A stretch of 26,050 nt of DNA from DASSBG01 sp965651365 (GCA_965651365.1 CBFGSA010000028.1:1-26050); one strand, 5' to 3'. Positions 14,067-21,916 are shown, numbered from the stretch's first letter. Notes: a model not told the origin generated them from the letters alone. Translations and numbers: made by a program.

Positions 14067-14941
14067 CAGCCCAGCTCGCGGTGGTGGCTGAGTGACTGGC
14101 GCTCGCCGTCGCGAAAGTGCTCGGCGAGCTGTTCAGCCAGGTATACCGAACGGTGTCGGCCGCCGGTGCAGCCAATGCAGACGGTGACATAGCCGCGCTT
14201 GTCGTGTTCGAAACGCGGCAGCCAGGTGGACAGGAAGGCGGCCACGTCGGCCTGGAACTGCTGTACCAGGGACTGCTCGCGGAAGAACTCGCGGACCGGG
14301 GCGTCCAGGCCGCTCAGCGGACGCAGTTCGGGTTCCCAGTGCGGGTTGGGCAGGCAGCGCGCGTCGAACACGAAGTCGGCATCCATCGGCAGGCCGCGCC
14401 GGTAGGCGAAGGACTCGAACATCAGCGTGGTGCGCCCGGCGTCGCGGCCGATGCGGGTGGCGATCAGGCGCCGGAGCTGATGCACGTTGAGCTCGCTGGT
14501 GTCGATGATCTGGTCGGCGATCGAGGCCAGCGGTCGCAGCAGCCTGCGTTCGGTGGTGATGGCGTCGGGCAGGCGCATGCCCGAGGACGACAATGGGTGG
14601 CGGCGCCGGCTTTCCGAGTAGCGCTTGATCAGCACGTCGTCGGTGGTGTCGAGAAACAGCAGTTGCACCTCGACATTCTCCGCTGCCAGTTGCGACAGCA
14701 CATCGGGCATGTGCTGGAGGTCCTGGGCCTGGTTGCGGATGTCGACACCGACCGCGATGGGCGGGCTCGAATGGGCACCGTGGCCGGCAATTTCATGCAC
14801 CAGCGACGGGATCAGTGCGGTGGGCAGGTTGTCGACACAGAAGTAGTCCAGGTCTTCGAGCGCGCGCAGGGCCACGGTCTTGCCGCCACCGGACATGCCG
14901 GTGAGCACCAGCACGCGGGTTTTGCCGTTGTCGTCGTTCAT
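14066..14941 (-). CDS. rapZ: RNase adapter protein RapZ (YvcJ family)
   Basis: A nucleotide-binding protein; in enterobacteria it directs RNase E to the small RNA GlmZ and so controls glucosamine-6-phosphate synthesis. The 291-residue protein has a Walker A motif 'GMSGGGKT' (15-22), 'ALEDLDYFCVDNLP', a basic 'RYSESRRRHPL' segment, and the C-terminal signature 'IGCTGGRHRSV' (about 256-266). The ATG at 14941 lies 5 nt after the hprK stop, with GGTGAG just upstream. An ATG at 14953 overlapping the hprK end is an alternative. Whether the GlmZ role applies here is not shown by the sequence. Confidence 0.94.
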   Translation of the reverse strand: MNDDNGKTRVLVLTGMSGGGKTVALRALEDLDYFCVDNLPTALIPSLVHEIAGHGAHSSPPIAVGVDIRNQAQDLQHMPDVLSQLAAENVEVQLLFLDTTDDVLIKRYSESRRRHPLSSSGMRLPDAITTERRLLRPLASIADQIIDTSELNVHQLRRLIATRIGRDAGRTTLMFESFAYRRGLPMDADFVFDARCLPNPHWEPELRPLSGLDAPVREFFREQSLVQQFQADVAAFLSTWLPRFEHDKRGYVTVCIGCTGGRHRSVYLAEQLAEHFRDGERQSLSHHRELG

Positions 14942-14946
14942 GCCGC

Positions 14947-15897
14947 TCACCATGGTGGAAGCCGCCGCATCTGGTGCGCCTGGCGGTCGATGAAGGTCTG
15001 GGCCGGGTCGATGCCCTTGCTGCGCAGCATATGGCTGCGCACGGCGGCTTCGGCCAGCACCGCCAGGTTGCGGCCGGGCGCGACCGGAATGGTCATCATC
15101 GGCACTTTCATGTCCAGCACGTCGCGGTAGCTGGTGTCGCCCGCCAGCCGCGTCATGGCGTCGACGTGTTCGCCCTCGGCCAGTGGTTTCAAATGCAGGA
15201 TCAGGCGCAGATACTTCGACTGCTTGACTGCGGTGTGGCCGAACATCTGGCGGACATCGAGCACGCCCAGGCCGCGCACTTCCAGCAGGTCCTGCAGGAT
15301 TTCCGGGCAACTGCCATCGATCACGTCGGGCGAGATGCGGGTGAACTCCGGGGCGTCATCGGCGACCAGCCGGTGGCCGCGGGTGATCAGCTCCAGTGCC
15401 AGCTCGCTCTTGCCGGTGCCGGCATCGCCGGTGATCAGCACGCCGATCGAGTACACCTCCATGAACACGCCGTGCAGGGTTGCCTGGCGCGCCAGTTTGC
15501 GGGTCAGAAAATACTGCAGCCAGGTCAGGATCTCGTGGCCGCGGCGGGCGCTGACCCACAAGGGTGTATCGCTTTCCTCGGCGGCTTCCTGCAGGTCGCC
15601 GGGAATGGCCTGATCCTTGGACACCAGCAGTACGGCGGGCTTCTGCGCCATGATCTTCTGGATGGCCTTCCAGCGCTGGCGCGACTCCAGCCCGTCCAGG
15701 TAGGCCAGCTCCTCGCTGCCGATGATCTGGACGCTGTTGGGGTAGATGATGTTGAGATAGCCGACCAGCGAAGGTCGCCGCCGACCCGACTTGCCGGGTT
15801 CGATCACGCGTGCCTCGCCGCGCAGCCCGGCGACCCAGCGCAAGGCCAGGCGCTCGCTGGTCTGGTCGAACAGTTGGCGTGTGGTCAGTCGATCCAC
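14947..15897 (-). CDS. hprK: HPr kinase/phosphorylase
   Basis: Phosphorylates and dephosphorylates HPr on Ser46, linking energy state to PTS signalling. The 316-residue protein has the conserved His in 'LHGVFMEV' (His142), Walker A 'GDAGTGKS' (157-164), 'LVADDAPE', and the family signature 'EVRGLGVLDVRQMFG' (206-220). The start is GTG at 15897, fitting the family N-terminus 'TTRQLFDQ...LALRWVAG'. No strong Shine-Dalgarno sequence is visible. TACAAT on the minus strand at 15933-15928 may be a -10 box for an internal promoter. ptsN, which I expected just upstream, is absent. Confidence 0.94.
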   Translation of the reverse strand: MDRLTTRQLFDQTSERLALRWVAGLRGEARVIEPGKSGRRRPSLVGYLNIIYPNSVQIIGSEELAYLDGLESRQRWKAIQKIMAQKPAVLLVSKDQAIPGDLQEAAEESDTPLWVSARRGHEILTWLQYFLTRKLARQATLHGVFMEVYSIGVLITGDAGTGKSELALELITRGHRLVADDAPEFTRISPDVIDGSCPEILQDLLEVRGLGVLDVRQMFGHTAVKQSKYLRLILHLKPLAEGEHVDAMTRLAGDTSYRDVLDMKVPMMTIPVAPGRNLAVLAEAAVRSHMLRSKGIDPAQTFIDRQAHQMRRLPPW

Positions 15898-15985
15898 GGA
15901 ATGGTCAGGTGCCGGATGTCAGCCTGCATTGTAGGTGGTGCAGTCACGCTGTTCCATGGCATCGTAGCGATGCGGGGCCTGCGCT

Positions 15986-16018
15986 GTTCGCCAGCCCGGT
16001 GCGACAGGGCTGGCGAAC
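15986..16018. repeat. 12-bp perfect inverted repeat between hpf and hprK
   Basis: GTTCGCCAGCCC (15986-15997) and GGGCTGGCGAAC (16007-16018) form a perfect 12-bp stem with a 9-nt loop. There is no T-tract on either side, so it is not a classic terminator. It could be a REP-type palindrome, an attenuating hairpin or an RNA-processing site between hpf and hprK. Confidence 0.7.
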
Positions 16019-16038
16019 CCGCCCGGAGTACGGTGACC

Positions 16039-16066
16039 AATCCCGAATCCCGAATTCCGAATCCCG
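16039..16066. repeat. Four tandem copies of a 7-bp unit
   Basis: AATCCCG, AATCCCG, AATTCCG and AATCCCG run head to tail immediately downstream of the hpf stop codon. Similar heptamer tracts are, to my knowledge, frequent between genes in Xanthomonadales. Such tracts can vary in copy number between strains. Confidence 0.75.
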
Positions 16067-16071
16067 GCTCT

Positions 16072-16392
16072 TCAGGCGTAGCGTTCCTTGCGCGCTTCGG
16101 CCTGGTGGTGATCCTTGAGCTTTTCCTTGTGCTTGCGCAGCTGGGCAACGAGCTTGTCGACCATGCCGTCGATGGAGGCATACATGTCCGATTTTGTATC
16201 CACGGCGTGCAGCACGCGACCGGATGCGGCCAGTGTGCCATCGGCCTTGTGCTCCAGTTTTTCCACCGACAGAACCACGTTGAGCGAGGTCAGGTTCTCA
16301 AACAGGCGCGGGAACTTTTCGATCTTTTCCTCCACGTACTGACGCAGGGCAGGGGTCACCTCGATCTGTTGGCCGGAAATGTGGATTTGCAT
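16072..16392 (-). CDS. hpf: Ribosome hibernation-promoting factor, short form
   Basis: Binds the 30S decoding region of stationary-phase ribosomes and helps form inactive 100S dimers. The 106-residue protein has the S30AE fold sequence: 'MQIHISGQQIEVTPALRQYVEEKIEKF', 'VVLSVEKLEHKADGTL', then 'DMYASIDGMVDKLVAQLRKHKEKLKDH'. Its length fits the short gamma/beta-proteobacterial form without the C-terminal dimerisation domain. AGGAGG lies 5 nt before the ATG, the strongest ribosome binding site in the cluster. It follows rpoN, the standard arrangement. Confidence 0.95.
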   Translation of the reverse strand: MQIHISGQQIEVTPALRQYVEEKIEKFPRLFENLTSLNVVLSVEKLEHKADGTLAASGRVLHAVDTKSDMYASIDGMVDKLVAQLRKHKEKLKDHHQAEARKERYA

Positions 16393-16507
16393 GGGGGCCT
16401 CCTGTGGCGAGTGATGGCGGCTGTGGACAGCCGGTGAGGCGGTGGGCCTCGAAACCTTTGACGTCCGCGGCGCCCGCAGGTTCCAGCGCGCTGCCGCGCA
16501 GGTTCAG

Positions 16508-17956
16508 CTATTCGTGCATTTGTACCCTCTCGGACGAGTTGGGGATGCGCAGTGACTCACGGTACTTGGCTACCGTACGGCGTGCGACCTGAATGCCGTG
16601 TTGTTTCAGTGCCCGAACCAGCGCCTGGTCGGAATACGGCTTGCGCCGGTTTTCGCTGTCGACCAGTTTGCGGATCATGGCCTGCACCGCCGTGGCCGAG
16701 GCGCTGCCGCCATCCTCGGTGCCCACGCCGCTGGAAAAAAAGTACTTGAATTCGAAAATGCCGCGCGGCGTGTGCAGGTATTTGCGCGTGGTGACGCGTG
16801 AGACCGTGGATTCATGCATCTCGATCGCCTCGGCGACTTCGCGCAGAACCAGCGGGCGCATGGCCTCCGGACCGAAATCCAGAAAGCCGCTCTGCGCACG
16901 CACGATGGCGTCGGCCACCTTGAGGATGGTATCGGCGCGTGATTCCAGGCTCTTGATCAGCCAGCGCGCCTCCTGCAGCTGGCCGCGCAGGTAGCTGCTG
17001 TCTTCGCGGCTGGCCTTGCCGATCAGATCGCAGTAGTGCTGGTTGATTTCCAGCCGCGGGTTGCAGTCGGGGCTGAGCGATACCTGCCAGCGGCCGTTGC
17101 GCTTCACTGCATAGGCGTCGGGCGCGATGTATTCCACCGGTGCGTTATCAAAGCTGTGACCGGGCTTCGGATCGAGGCTGTGGATCAGGGCAACGGCAGC
17201 CGTGATTTGTGCTGCAGTGGCCGAATGGCGTCGCGCCATTTCATCCAGATTGTTGCGCGCCAGCAGTTCCAGACCGTCCCCGACTATCGCCTGCGCCAGG
17301 TCGGCGGCGACATCGCCGTTGTCGAGCATCGCAAGTTGTGCGCCCAGACACTCCTCCAGGCTGCGACAGCCAGCGCCAGATGGATCGAGCTGCATCACGT
17401 GCTGGCGAACGGGTTCAATTTCCTCGTCATCGACATCGGCGCCAGCGCCCAGTGCGGAGCGAATCTCGTCATTGCTGCTGCGCAGGTAGCCGTCGTCATC
17501 GAGTGCATCCACCAGAACGGTGGCAATGGCTTTTTGCCGAGGGGGCAGGCTGCCTACATCGAGCTGCCACTGCAGATGCTGACGCAGGTTTTCGCTGCTG
17601 CCGGTTTCGATGGATTCCCAGGGCTCGCTGACTCCCTTTGAAACCGGACTGGCTACTGCATCAAATTGCAGGGGTGTGTCATCGGGAGCGGCGATGAAGT
17701 CTTCGCCTGTTTCGGCGGCATCAAGGGCGGCACCCGCATCGTCGCCTGCAGTGTCCGGTGCGGTGGACTCATCGCGCTCACCCACACCGGGTGCTTCACC
17801 CAGATCGTCCAGATCCAGCAAGGGGTTGGCTTCGGCCAGCAGTCGCAGCTCGCTGACCAGCTCCAGCGAGGACATCTGCAGCAGTTTGATGGCCTGCTGC
17901 AACTGTGGCGTCAGGGCCAACTGCTGGTTGAGTCGAAATTGCAGCCCCTGCTTCAT
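16508..17956 (-). CDS. rpoN: RNA polymerase sigma-54 factor
   Basis: Alternative sigma factor requiring AAA+ activators. The 482-residue protein has the glutamine/leucine-rich region I ('LNQQLALTPQLQQAIKLLQMSSLEL', split over residues 8-32), an acidic region II (about 48-115), the core-binding region, the helix-turn-helix segment 'HESTVSRVTTRKYLHTPRG', and the RpoN box 'ARRTVAKYRESLRIP' near the C-terminus. Length is typical. It begins 126 nt downstream of the DUF4139 gene rather than after lptB, the usual upstream neighbour. A good promoter was not identified in the gap. Confidence 0.96.
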   Translation of the reverse strand: MKQGLQFRLNQQLALTPQLQQAIKLLQMSSLELVSELRLLAEANPLLDLDDLGEAPGVGERDESTAPDTAGDDAGAALDAAETGEDFIAAPDDTPLQFDAVASPVSKGVSEPWESIETGSSENLRQHLQWQLDVGSLPPRQKAIATVLVDALDDDGYLRSSNDEIRSALGAGADVDDEEIEPVRQHVMQLDPSGAGCRSLEECLGAQLAMLDNGDVAADLAQAIVGDGLELLARNNLDEMARRHSATAAQITAAVALIHSLDPKPGHSFDNAPVEYIAPDAYAVKRNGRWQVSLSPDCNPRLEINQHYCDLIGKASREDSSYLRGQLQEARWLIKSLESRADTILKVADAIVRAQSGFLDFGPEAMRPLVLREVAEAIEMHESTVSRVTTRKYLHTPRGIFEFKYFFSSGVGTEDGGSASATAVQAMIRKLVDSENRRKPYSDQALVRALKQHGIQVARRTVAKYRESLRIPNSSERVQMHE

Positions 17957-18082
17957 GGCACCCCGATTTTCAGCCTGGCTTCATCCTACCACCATCGCCC
18001 TGCGTTTCAGGCGCGATAATCATGCCGCGCATGAGTGTACCCAGAACGGGGCAGGGTCTTTGGGCCATGGCCTGGCTTGCGG

Positions 18083-19525
18083 TCATTCGTCGTTGGCGGT
18101 CCAGTGGTAGCGCAGGGCGTAGTCGAGGCTGGCCTTGCCGCCGGCCGGAACGTTGAGCTCGAAGTCGATTGTGTCGGTGTTTTTGTGTGTCGGCTTCATC
18201 GAGGAGGATGTCAGATCCCAGTTGCGCCAACGGTTGGGGTGTTCGCGCACGGTGACGGTTCTGGCGCTGTCGCCGCTGTTGCTGAGCGTGATCCGGTAGG
18301 CAACATCGAGCGTGCGGGCCGCCTTGTCGAGGGAAAATGCGGTGCGCTCGCGTTCGCCGCGCAGGTCGAATGCATTGCCCAGGGTCACTTTCACCGGTTG
18401 ATCCTTGGGCGTGTCGGCAATCCGCGCTTCGCCGAGCAGCTCACGCTGACCGTCGAACATGCCGTTGACGCGCAAATAGCCGGCCGGCAGATTGTCAAAA
18501 GCGGTGAACTCCAGGTGACTTGTGACCTGGTTGCTGCCGTCAAGGTTGAAGTTGCGCGCCAGTTGTGGCCGTGAGGGTTGCCAGGCCGAGCCGTGCTCGA
18601 ACAGGTGGCTGCGCTGGCATGCGATGGTACGCGTCGCGTACAGGGGCACGCGGGTAATGCTGCCATCGGGCAGGTCCATGGCGCCATCAATGGTGTAACT
18701 GCGGTAATCCCCCATCGAAGCCTGCTGCGGGTAGCTTTCCGGTGCAGGTGCGGCTTGGGCGGTCATCGCCATCATGCGCGGCTGAGGGCCTGAGGACTTG
18801 GCGAAGCGGGGTTCGCCGGCGACCAGCTTCAGCATGGCGGCTCTCCAGTCGCGACCGCTGCGGTTGGCAATGCCGGCTTCGCTGGCCAGCGTCAGGCGGC
18901 ATGTCGAAGCGCTGTCATCCAGCGTGCCGGTGTAGGCCGCGCGCCAGCCCATTCCACCGGTTGGGTAGACCAGTTTGGCATCCACGGTGCCAGTGGTGTT
19001 TGACTCGATGGTCTGCTGCAGGCGCACGCCGCCGCGCACCTGGCTGTGCCCCAGATGCACCGCGGCATAGTTGCGGACCAGGGTGACGCCTTTGGGGTTG
19101 CGGACCAGTAATCCGTTGCGATCGCCAATCAGGGTGCCCTCGGCCAGGGTCTGGCCACTGTCGCCAATGACGGTGACGTATTCGCCGTTGTGGGTGGCCA
19201 GGACACTGCCCTGGCCGGGCAGCAGCAGGCGGCTGGCCAGGCTGTGAATGTCCTTGTGCCCGGGGAAGCGCAGATCCAGAGCCTCGGGATCGAGTTGTTG
19301 TGGCAGACCATCCAGGTTGACGACCTGGCGGCCTGCCTTCAGATGTACCGCTCGGGTCTCGTGCACCAGGGCATAGCCCGAAGCAAGGCTGCCGCGGTCA
19401 GCGGCCGAGAACAGGCTGTCGCTGTCGCTGCGGTAGATGGTCAGGTCAGTGGCGGTTGTGGCAGTGGCGGCGGACATGGTCATGCTGGCAACAATACCGG
19501 CAATGGCGAGCGATCGGGGCATCAT
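18083..19525 (-). CDS. Secreted DUF4139 domain-containing protein
   Basis: A 480-residue protein. Residues 1 to about 25 (MMPRSLAIAGIVASMTMSAATA) form a Sec signal peptide ending in Ala-x-Ala-like sequence, so the protein is exported to the periplasm or beyond. The middle and C-terminal parts are beta-rich and match my recollection of the DUF4139 family ('VDAKLVYPTGGMGWRAAYTG', 'REHPNRWRNWDLTSSS', and the terminal 'FELNVPAGGKASLDYALRYHW'). Function unknown. Cysteines are sparse. Start choice: GGAG lies 9 nt before the ATG at 19525; the open frame continues upstream to 19666 without a signal-like sequence. It is on the same strand as rpoN but may not be cotranscribed. Confidence 0.8.
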   Translation of the reverse strand: MMPRSLAIAGIVASMTMSAATATTATDLTIYRSDSDSLFSAADRGSLASGYALVHETRAVHLKAGRQVVNLDGLPQQLDPEALDLRFPGHKDIHSLASRLLLPGQGSVLATHNGEYVTVIGDSGQTLAEGTLIGDRNGLLVRNPKGVTLVRNYAAVHLGHSQVRGGVRLQQTIESNTTGTVDAKLVYPTGGMGWRAAYTGTLDDSASTCRLTLASEAGIANRSGRDWRAAMLKLVAGEPRFAKSSGPQPRMMAMTAQAAPAPESYPQQASMGDYRSYTIDGAMDLPDGSITRVPLYATRTIACQRSHLFEHGSAWQPSRPQLARNFNLDGSNQVTSHLEFTAFDNLPAGYLRVNGMFDGQRELLGEARIADTPKDQPVKVTLGNAFDLRGERERTAFSLDKAARTLDVAYRITLSNSGDSARTVTVREHPNRWRNWDLTSSSMKPTHKNTDTIDFELNVPAGGKASLDYALRYHWTANDE

Positions 19526-19845
19526 GCGTGTGAACTCCGGAATGGGCTTGGGCCATGGTAAGCATGGACACCTGAATTTCCCGTCAACCTCCGGGCGTCC
19601 GACGAGGATCCTTGCAAGTTGGCAATCAGCCCTCCGGGCCGGGGGCGGCTCGTGTGCGCGGCGCAAGTGGGGCCTGGCATTTGGCGAGGGAAAAGGGGTG
19701 CAAGGAAATGTGTGTCATCGCCACGACCTGCTACCGCGCTCGCCCGCATCAAGCCTGGTCTTCATTCGTGCAAGTCGACGGGATCCGGGTGACTTGCGCT
19801 TGGCCAAAGGGAAGCTGAACGATGGTTTTCCGGCTGCGCGAGATG
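19526..19845. other. Intergenic region with no gene recognised
   Basis: Upstream of the divergent DUF4139 and hsp20 genes. I see no supported gene. The only structure noted is a 7-bp inverted repeat, GCAAGTC (19770-19776) with GACTTGC (19791-19797), around a 14-nt spacer; its role is unknown. Confidence 0.5.
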
Positions 19846-19873
19846 CTTGAATTTGGGGTGGGAAAACCCATTT
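19846..19873 (+). promoter_or_regulatory. Sigma-32 heat-shock promoter of hsp20
   Basis: CTTGAA (19846-19851) and CCCATTT (19867-19873) are separated by 15 nt, matching the sigma-32 consensus (CTTGAAA and CCCCATNT with a spacer of about 11-16 nt). It lies 44 nt before the hsp20 start, giving an expected short leader. The context, directly before a small heat-shock gene, strongly supports the call. Confidence 0.8.
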
Positions 19874-19917
19874 CCTGAACAAGTGGCCATTGGCCGAATT
19901 GATCAGGAGAAAGCGAC

Positions 19918-20370
19918 ATGAGCATCACCCAGTACAACCCCTGGCAGGGTTCTTCCAGCCTGCAGAAGGATTTCCAGAACTTTGTCGACCGCTACTTCGG
20001 TGACGACGCCGGTGACCAGTCCAACGTGGTGACCAGCCAGTGGGCGCCGCGCGTGGACATTCGCGAGGAAGAAAAGAACTTCGTGATCCTGGCCGACATC
20101 CCCGGTGTCGACCCCAAGAACATCGAGGTCAACATGGACAAGGGCATCCTCTCGATCCGTGGCGAGCGCAGCAACGAAGTAAGCAAGGAGGGCGACAAAT
20201 ACACCCGCGTCGAGCGTTCGCACGGCGTGTTCTATCGCCGTTTTGCGCTGCCCGACAGTGCCGACCCGGAAGGCATCAAGGCCCGCGGCAAGCACGGCGT
20301 GCTGGAAATCAGCATACCCAAGCGTCCGGAGAGCACCCCGCGCCGGATTTCGATTGACGCGGCCTCGTAA
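19918..20370 (+). CDS. Small heat-shock protein, Hsp20/alpha-crystallin family
   Basis: An ATP-independent holdase that binds unfolding proteins in the cytoplasm. The 150-residue protein has a short aromatic N-terminal arm ('YNPWQGSSSLQKDF'), an alpha-crystallin domain (about 42-135, 'PRVDIREEEKNFVILADIPGV', and 'GVLEISIPK' at 127-135), and the C-terminal I-x-I anchor 'ISI' (144-146) that docks onto neighbouring subunits. AGGAG lies 8 nt before the ATG. It has its own sigma-32 promoter and strong terminator, so it is a single-gene unit next to the J-domain gene. Confidence 0.95.
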   Translation: MSITQYNPWQGSSSLQKDFQNFVDRYFGDDAGDQSNVVTSQWAPRVDIREEEKNFVILADIPGVDPKNIEVNMDKGILSIRGERSNEVSKEGDKYTRVERSHGVFYRRFALPDSADPEGIKARGKHGVLEISIPKRPESTPRRISIDAAS

Positions 20371-20392
20371 GACCTCCATTGCGGCTGCAGGA

Positions 20393-20430
20393 GAACCCGC
20401 GGCAGCCCGGCTGCCGCGGGTTCTTGCTTT
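20393..20430 (+). terminator. Intrinsic terminator of hsp20
   Basis: A 13-bp perfect GC-rich stem (20393-20405 with 20411-20423, core CCCGCGGCAG/CTGCCGCGGG) with a 5-nt loop is followed by TTGCTTT. It closes the hsp20 unit before the cbpA-like gene. Confidence 0.85.
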
Positions 20431-20466
20431 GCGGGTATGATTGATCTGTTTGCTTGAGGAGTCTCG

Positions 20467-21384
20467 ATGGAATTCAAGGATTACTACGACATTCTCGGCG
20501 TCAGCAAGGACGCCAGCGAGGCCGACATCAAGAGCGCCTACCGCAAGCTGGCACGCAAGTACCATCCGGATCGCAACAAGGAGGCCGACGCCGAGGACAA
20601 ATTCAAGTCCATCGGCGAGGCCTACGAGGTACTCAAGGACAAGGAAAAGCGTGCCGCCTACGACCAGCTTCAGGCTGGTGGCTATCGCGGCGGTGACCAG
20701 TTCCGGCCGCCGCCGGACTGGGGCGACAATGTGCATTTCGACTTCGGCGACCTGGGCGGCGGAGGTGGCAGCGGCCAGTTCAGCGACTTTTTCGAAAGCC
20801 TGTTCGGCCAGGCGGCGCGGCGCCAGCAAGGTGCCCGGCGCCCGCGCGCCCAGCGTGGCCAGGATGTGCGCGCGACGATCCATGTGGATCTGGATACCGT
20901 GTTCAAGGGTGGCAAGACCCGCGTCGCGCTGCACGATCCCGGCGGCAGGGAGCGCGTGCTGGAAGTGAACATTCCGGTCGGCATCGAGTCAGGCAAGGCC
21001 ATCCGCCTGGCTGGGCAGGGCAATCCCGGTTTTGGCGGCGGTCCGGCGGGTGATCTGCTGCTCGAGATCGAGGTGCGCGATTCGGCGCGCTTTCGTCTTG
21101 CGGGCCGCAATGTCGAGTCCACGGTGCTGGTCGCGCCGTGGGAAGCCGCTTTGGGCGCCAGGATCGACGTGCCCACACTGGGTGGCAGCGTGCAGATGCA
21201 GATCCCGGCCGGAACGCAAAGCGGATGCAAGCTGCGCCTCAAGGGCCGCGGCCTGCCCGGCAACCCGCCCGGCAATCAGCTGGTGACGGTCGAAATCAGT
21301 GTGCCGGAAGCGCATACCGACGAAGAAAAGGCCGCCTACGCGGCGTTCGAGAAGGCGTTCCCAAGCTTCGCGCCAAGAAATTGA
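20467..21384 (+). CDS. cbpA: DnaJ-class co-chaperone, CbpA-like
   Basis: A 305-residue Hsp40 that would stimulate DnaK ATPase. The J domain (about 4-70) has the essential His-Pro-Asp (33-35, 'YHPDRN'). A Gly/Phe-rich linker follows (about 90-112, 'DLGGGGGSGQFSDFF'), then two beta-rich C-terminal substrate domains ('VNIPVGIESGKAIRLAGQGNPG', split across 175-196, and 'IPAGTQSGCKLRLKGRGLPG'). The zinc-finger repeats CxxCxGxG of DnaJ are absent, which marks it as a type II (CbpA) Hsp40. GAGGAG lies 5 nt before the ATG. A basic patch 'RRQQGARRPRAQRG' after the Gly-rich linker could contact nucleic acid, as CbpA does; that is inference. CbpM is not adjacent. Confidence 0.92.
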   Translation: MEFKDYYDILGVSKDASEADIKSAYRKLARKYHPDRNKEADAEDKFKSIGEAYEVLKDKEKRAAYDQLQAGGYRGGDQFRPPPDWGDNVHFDFGDLGGGGGSGQFSDFFESLFGQAARRQQGARRPRAQRGQDVRATIHVDLDTVFKGGKTRVALHDPGGRERVLEVNIPVGIESGKAIRLAGQGNPGFGGGPAGDLLLEIEVRDSARFRLAGRNVESTVLVAPWEAALGARIDVPTLGGSVQMQIPAGTQSGCKLRLKGRGLPGNPPGNQLVTVEISVPEAHTDEEKAAYAAFEKAFPSFAPRN

Positions 21385-21455
21385 GCCGTGATCGAGAGCG
21401 AAGTTCCACTGCAGGTTTCGATGGGGCGCTTCGCTGCGCTCGGCGGCACCCGACA

Positions 21456-21479
21456 ATCGCGGCCGCGGGTCGCTCCTAC
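21456..21479 (-). repeat. Single REP unit, family B, overlapping a stop codon
   Basis: On the minus strand it reads GTAGGAGCGACC then CGCGGCCGCGAT, agreeing with the ptsH-ptsI REP units at about 21 of 24 positions. Its second to fourth bases (TAG, 21478-21476) are the stop codon of the response-regulator gene. It lies between the convergent cbpA-like and response-regulator genes. Confidence 0.75.
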
Positions 21480-21835
21480 AGAAGGTCGCTGATGGTCTTG
21501 GCCAGTTCGGCCTCGTCGACTGGCTTGGTGACATAGGCCTTGGCGCCCTGGCGGGCGCCCCAGACCTTGTCGGTTTCCTGATCCTTGGTGGTCACCAGCA
21601 CAATCGGGATGTGCTTGGTGGCATCGTCGCGGGTGATGGTGCGGGTGGCCTGGAATCCGTTGAGGTTGGGCATCACCACGTCCATCAGGATCAGGTCGGG
21701 CAGTTCGTTGCGTGCGGCTTCGACGCCGGCGGCGCCATCCTCGGCGGTCAGGGCCTCGTGGCCCAGCTTTTCCACCACCCGCTTGAGGCCGATGAGCTGG
21801 GAGGGCGAGTCGTCAACGATGAGAATGCGTGCCAT
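21476..21835 (-). CDS. Single-domain response regulator, PilH/PilG-like
   Basis: A 119-residue stand-alone receiver domain. The phosphorylation site is Asp52 ('LILMDVVMPNLNG'); the acidic pair is Asp8-Asp9 ('ILIVDDSPSQ'), the switch Thr is in 'VLVTTKDQ', and the conserved Lys is Lys104 ('YVTKPV'). The 'MDVVMPNLNGFQATR' and 'TTKDQETDKVWG.RQGAK.Y' stretches are typical of the twitching-motility regulators PilH/PilG, but no pil or che genes are present here, so the partner kinase is unknown. The start at 21835 has AAGGA 8 nt upstream; the frame is open further upstream without support. The TAG stop lies inside a REP unit. Confidence 0.88.
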   Translation of the reverse strand: MARILIVDDSPSQLIGLKRVVEKLGHEALTAEDGAAGVEAARNELPDLILMDVVMPNLNGFQATRTITRDDATKHIPIVLVTTKDQETDKVWGARQGAKAYVTKPVDEAELAKTISDLL

Positions 21836-21888
21836 GGGGCGAATCCTTGAGGCTGTGCCTTGGTAAATGGTTTCTGAACATTGCAAGC

Positions 21889-21916
21889 ATTGTATTCGGT
21901 GAACCGCGCGTGTCCA
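21889..21916 (-). promoter_or_regulatory. Sigma-70 promoter of the response-regulator gene
   Basis: On the minus strand TGGACA (21916-21911) and TACAAT (21894-21889), each five of six to consensus, are 16 nt apart. The expected start point lies about 45 nt before the gene, giving a leader of normal length. Confidence 0.6.

Noticed and set aside
11436..14192. A 918-codon open frame on the plus strand
   Set aside because: It lies antisense to ptsI, ptsH and the EIIA gene, has no ribosome binding site, and its composition (His, Gln, Ala, Gly rich) is that of a mirror frame of GC-rich genes.
15986..16018. Terminator after hpf
   Set aside because: The stem is perfect but there is no T-tract on either strand, so it is listed as an inverted repeat only.
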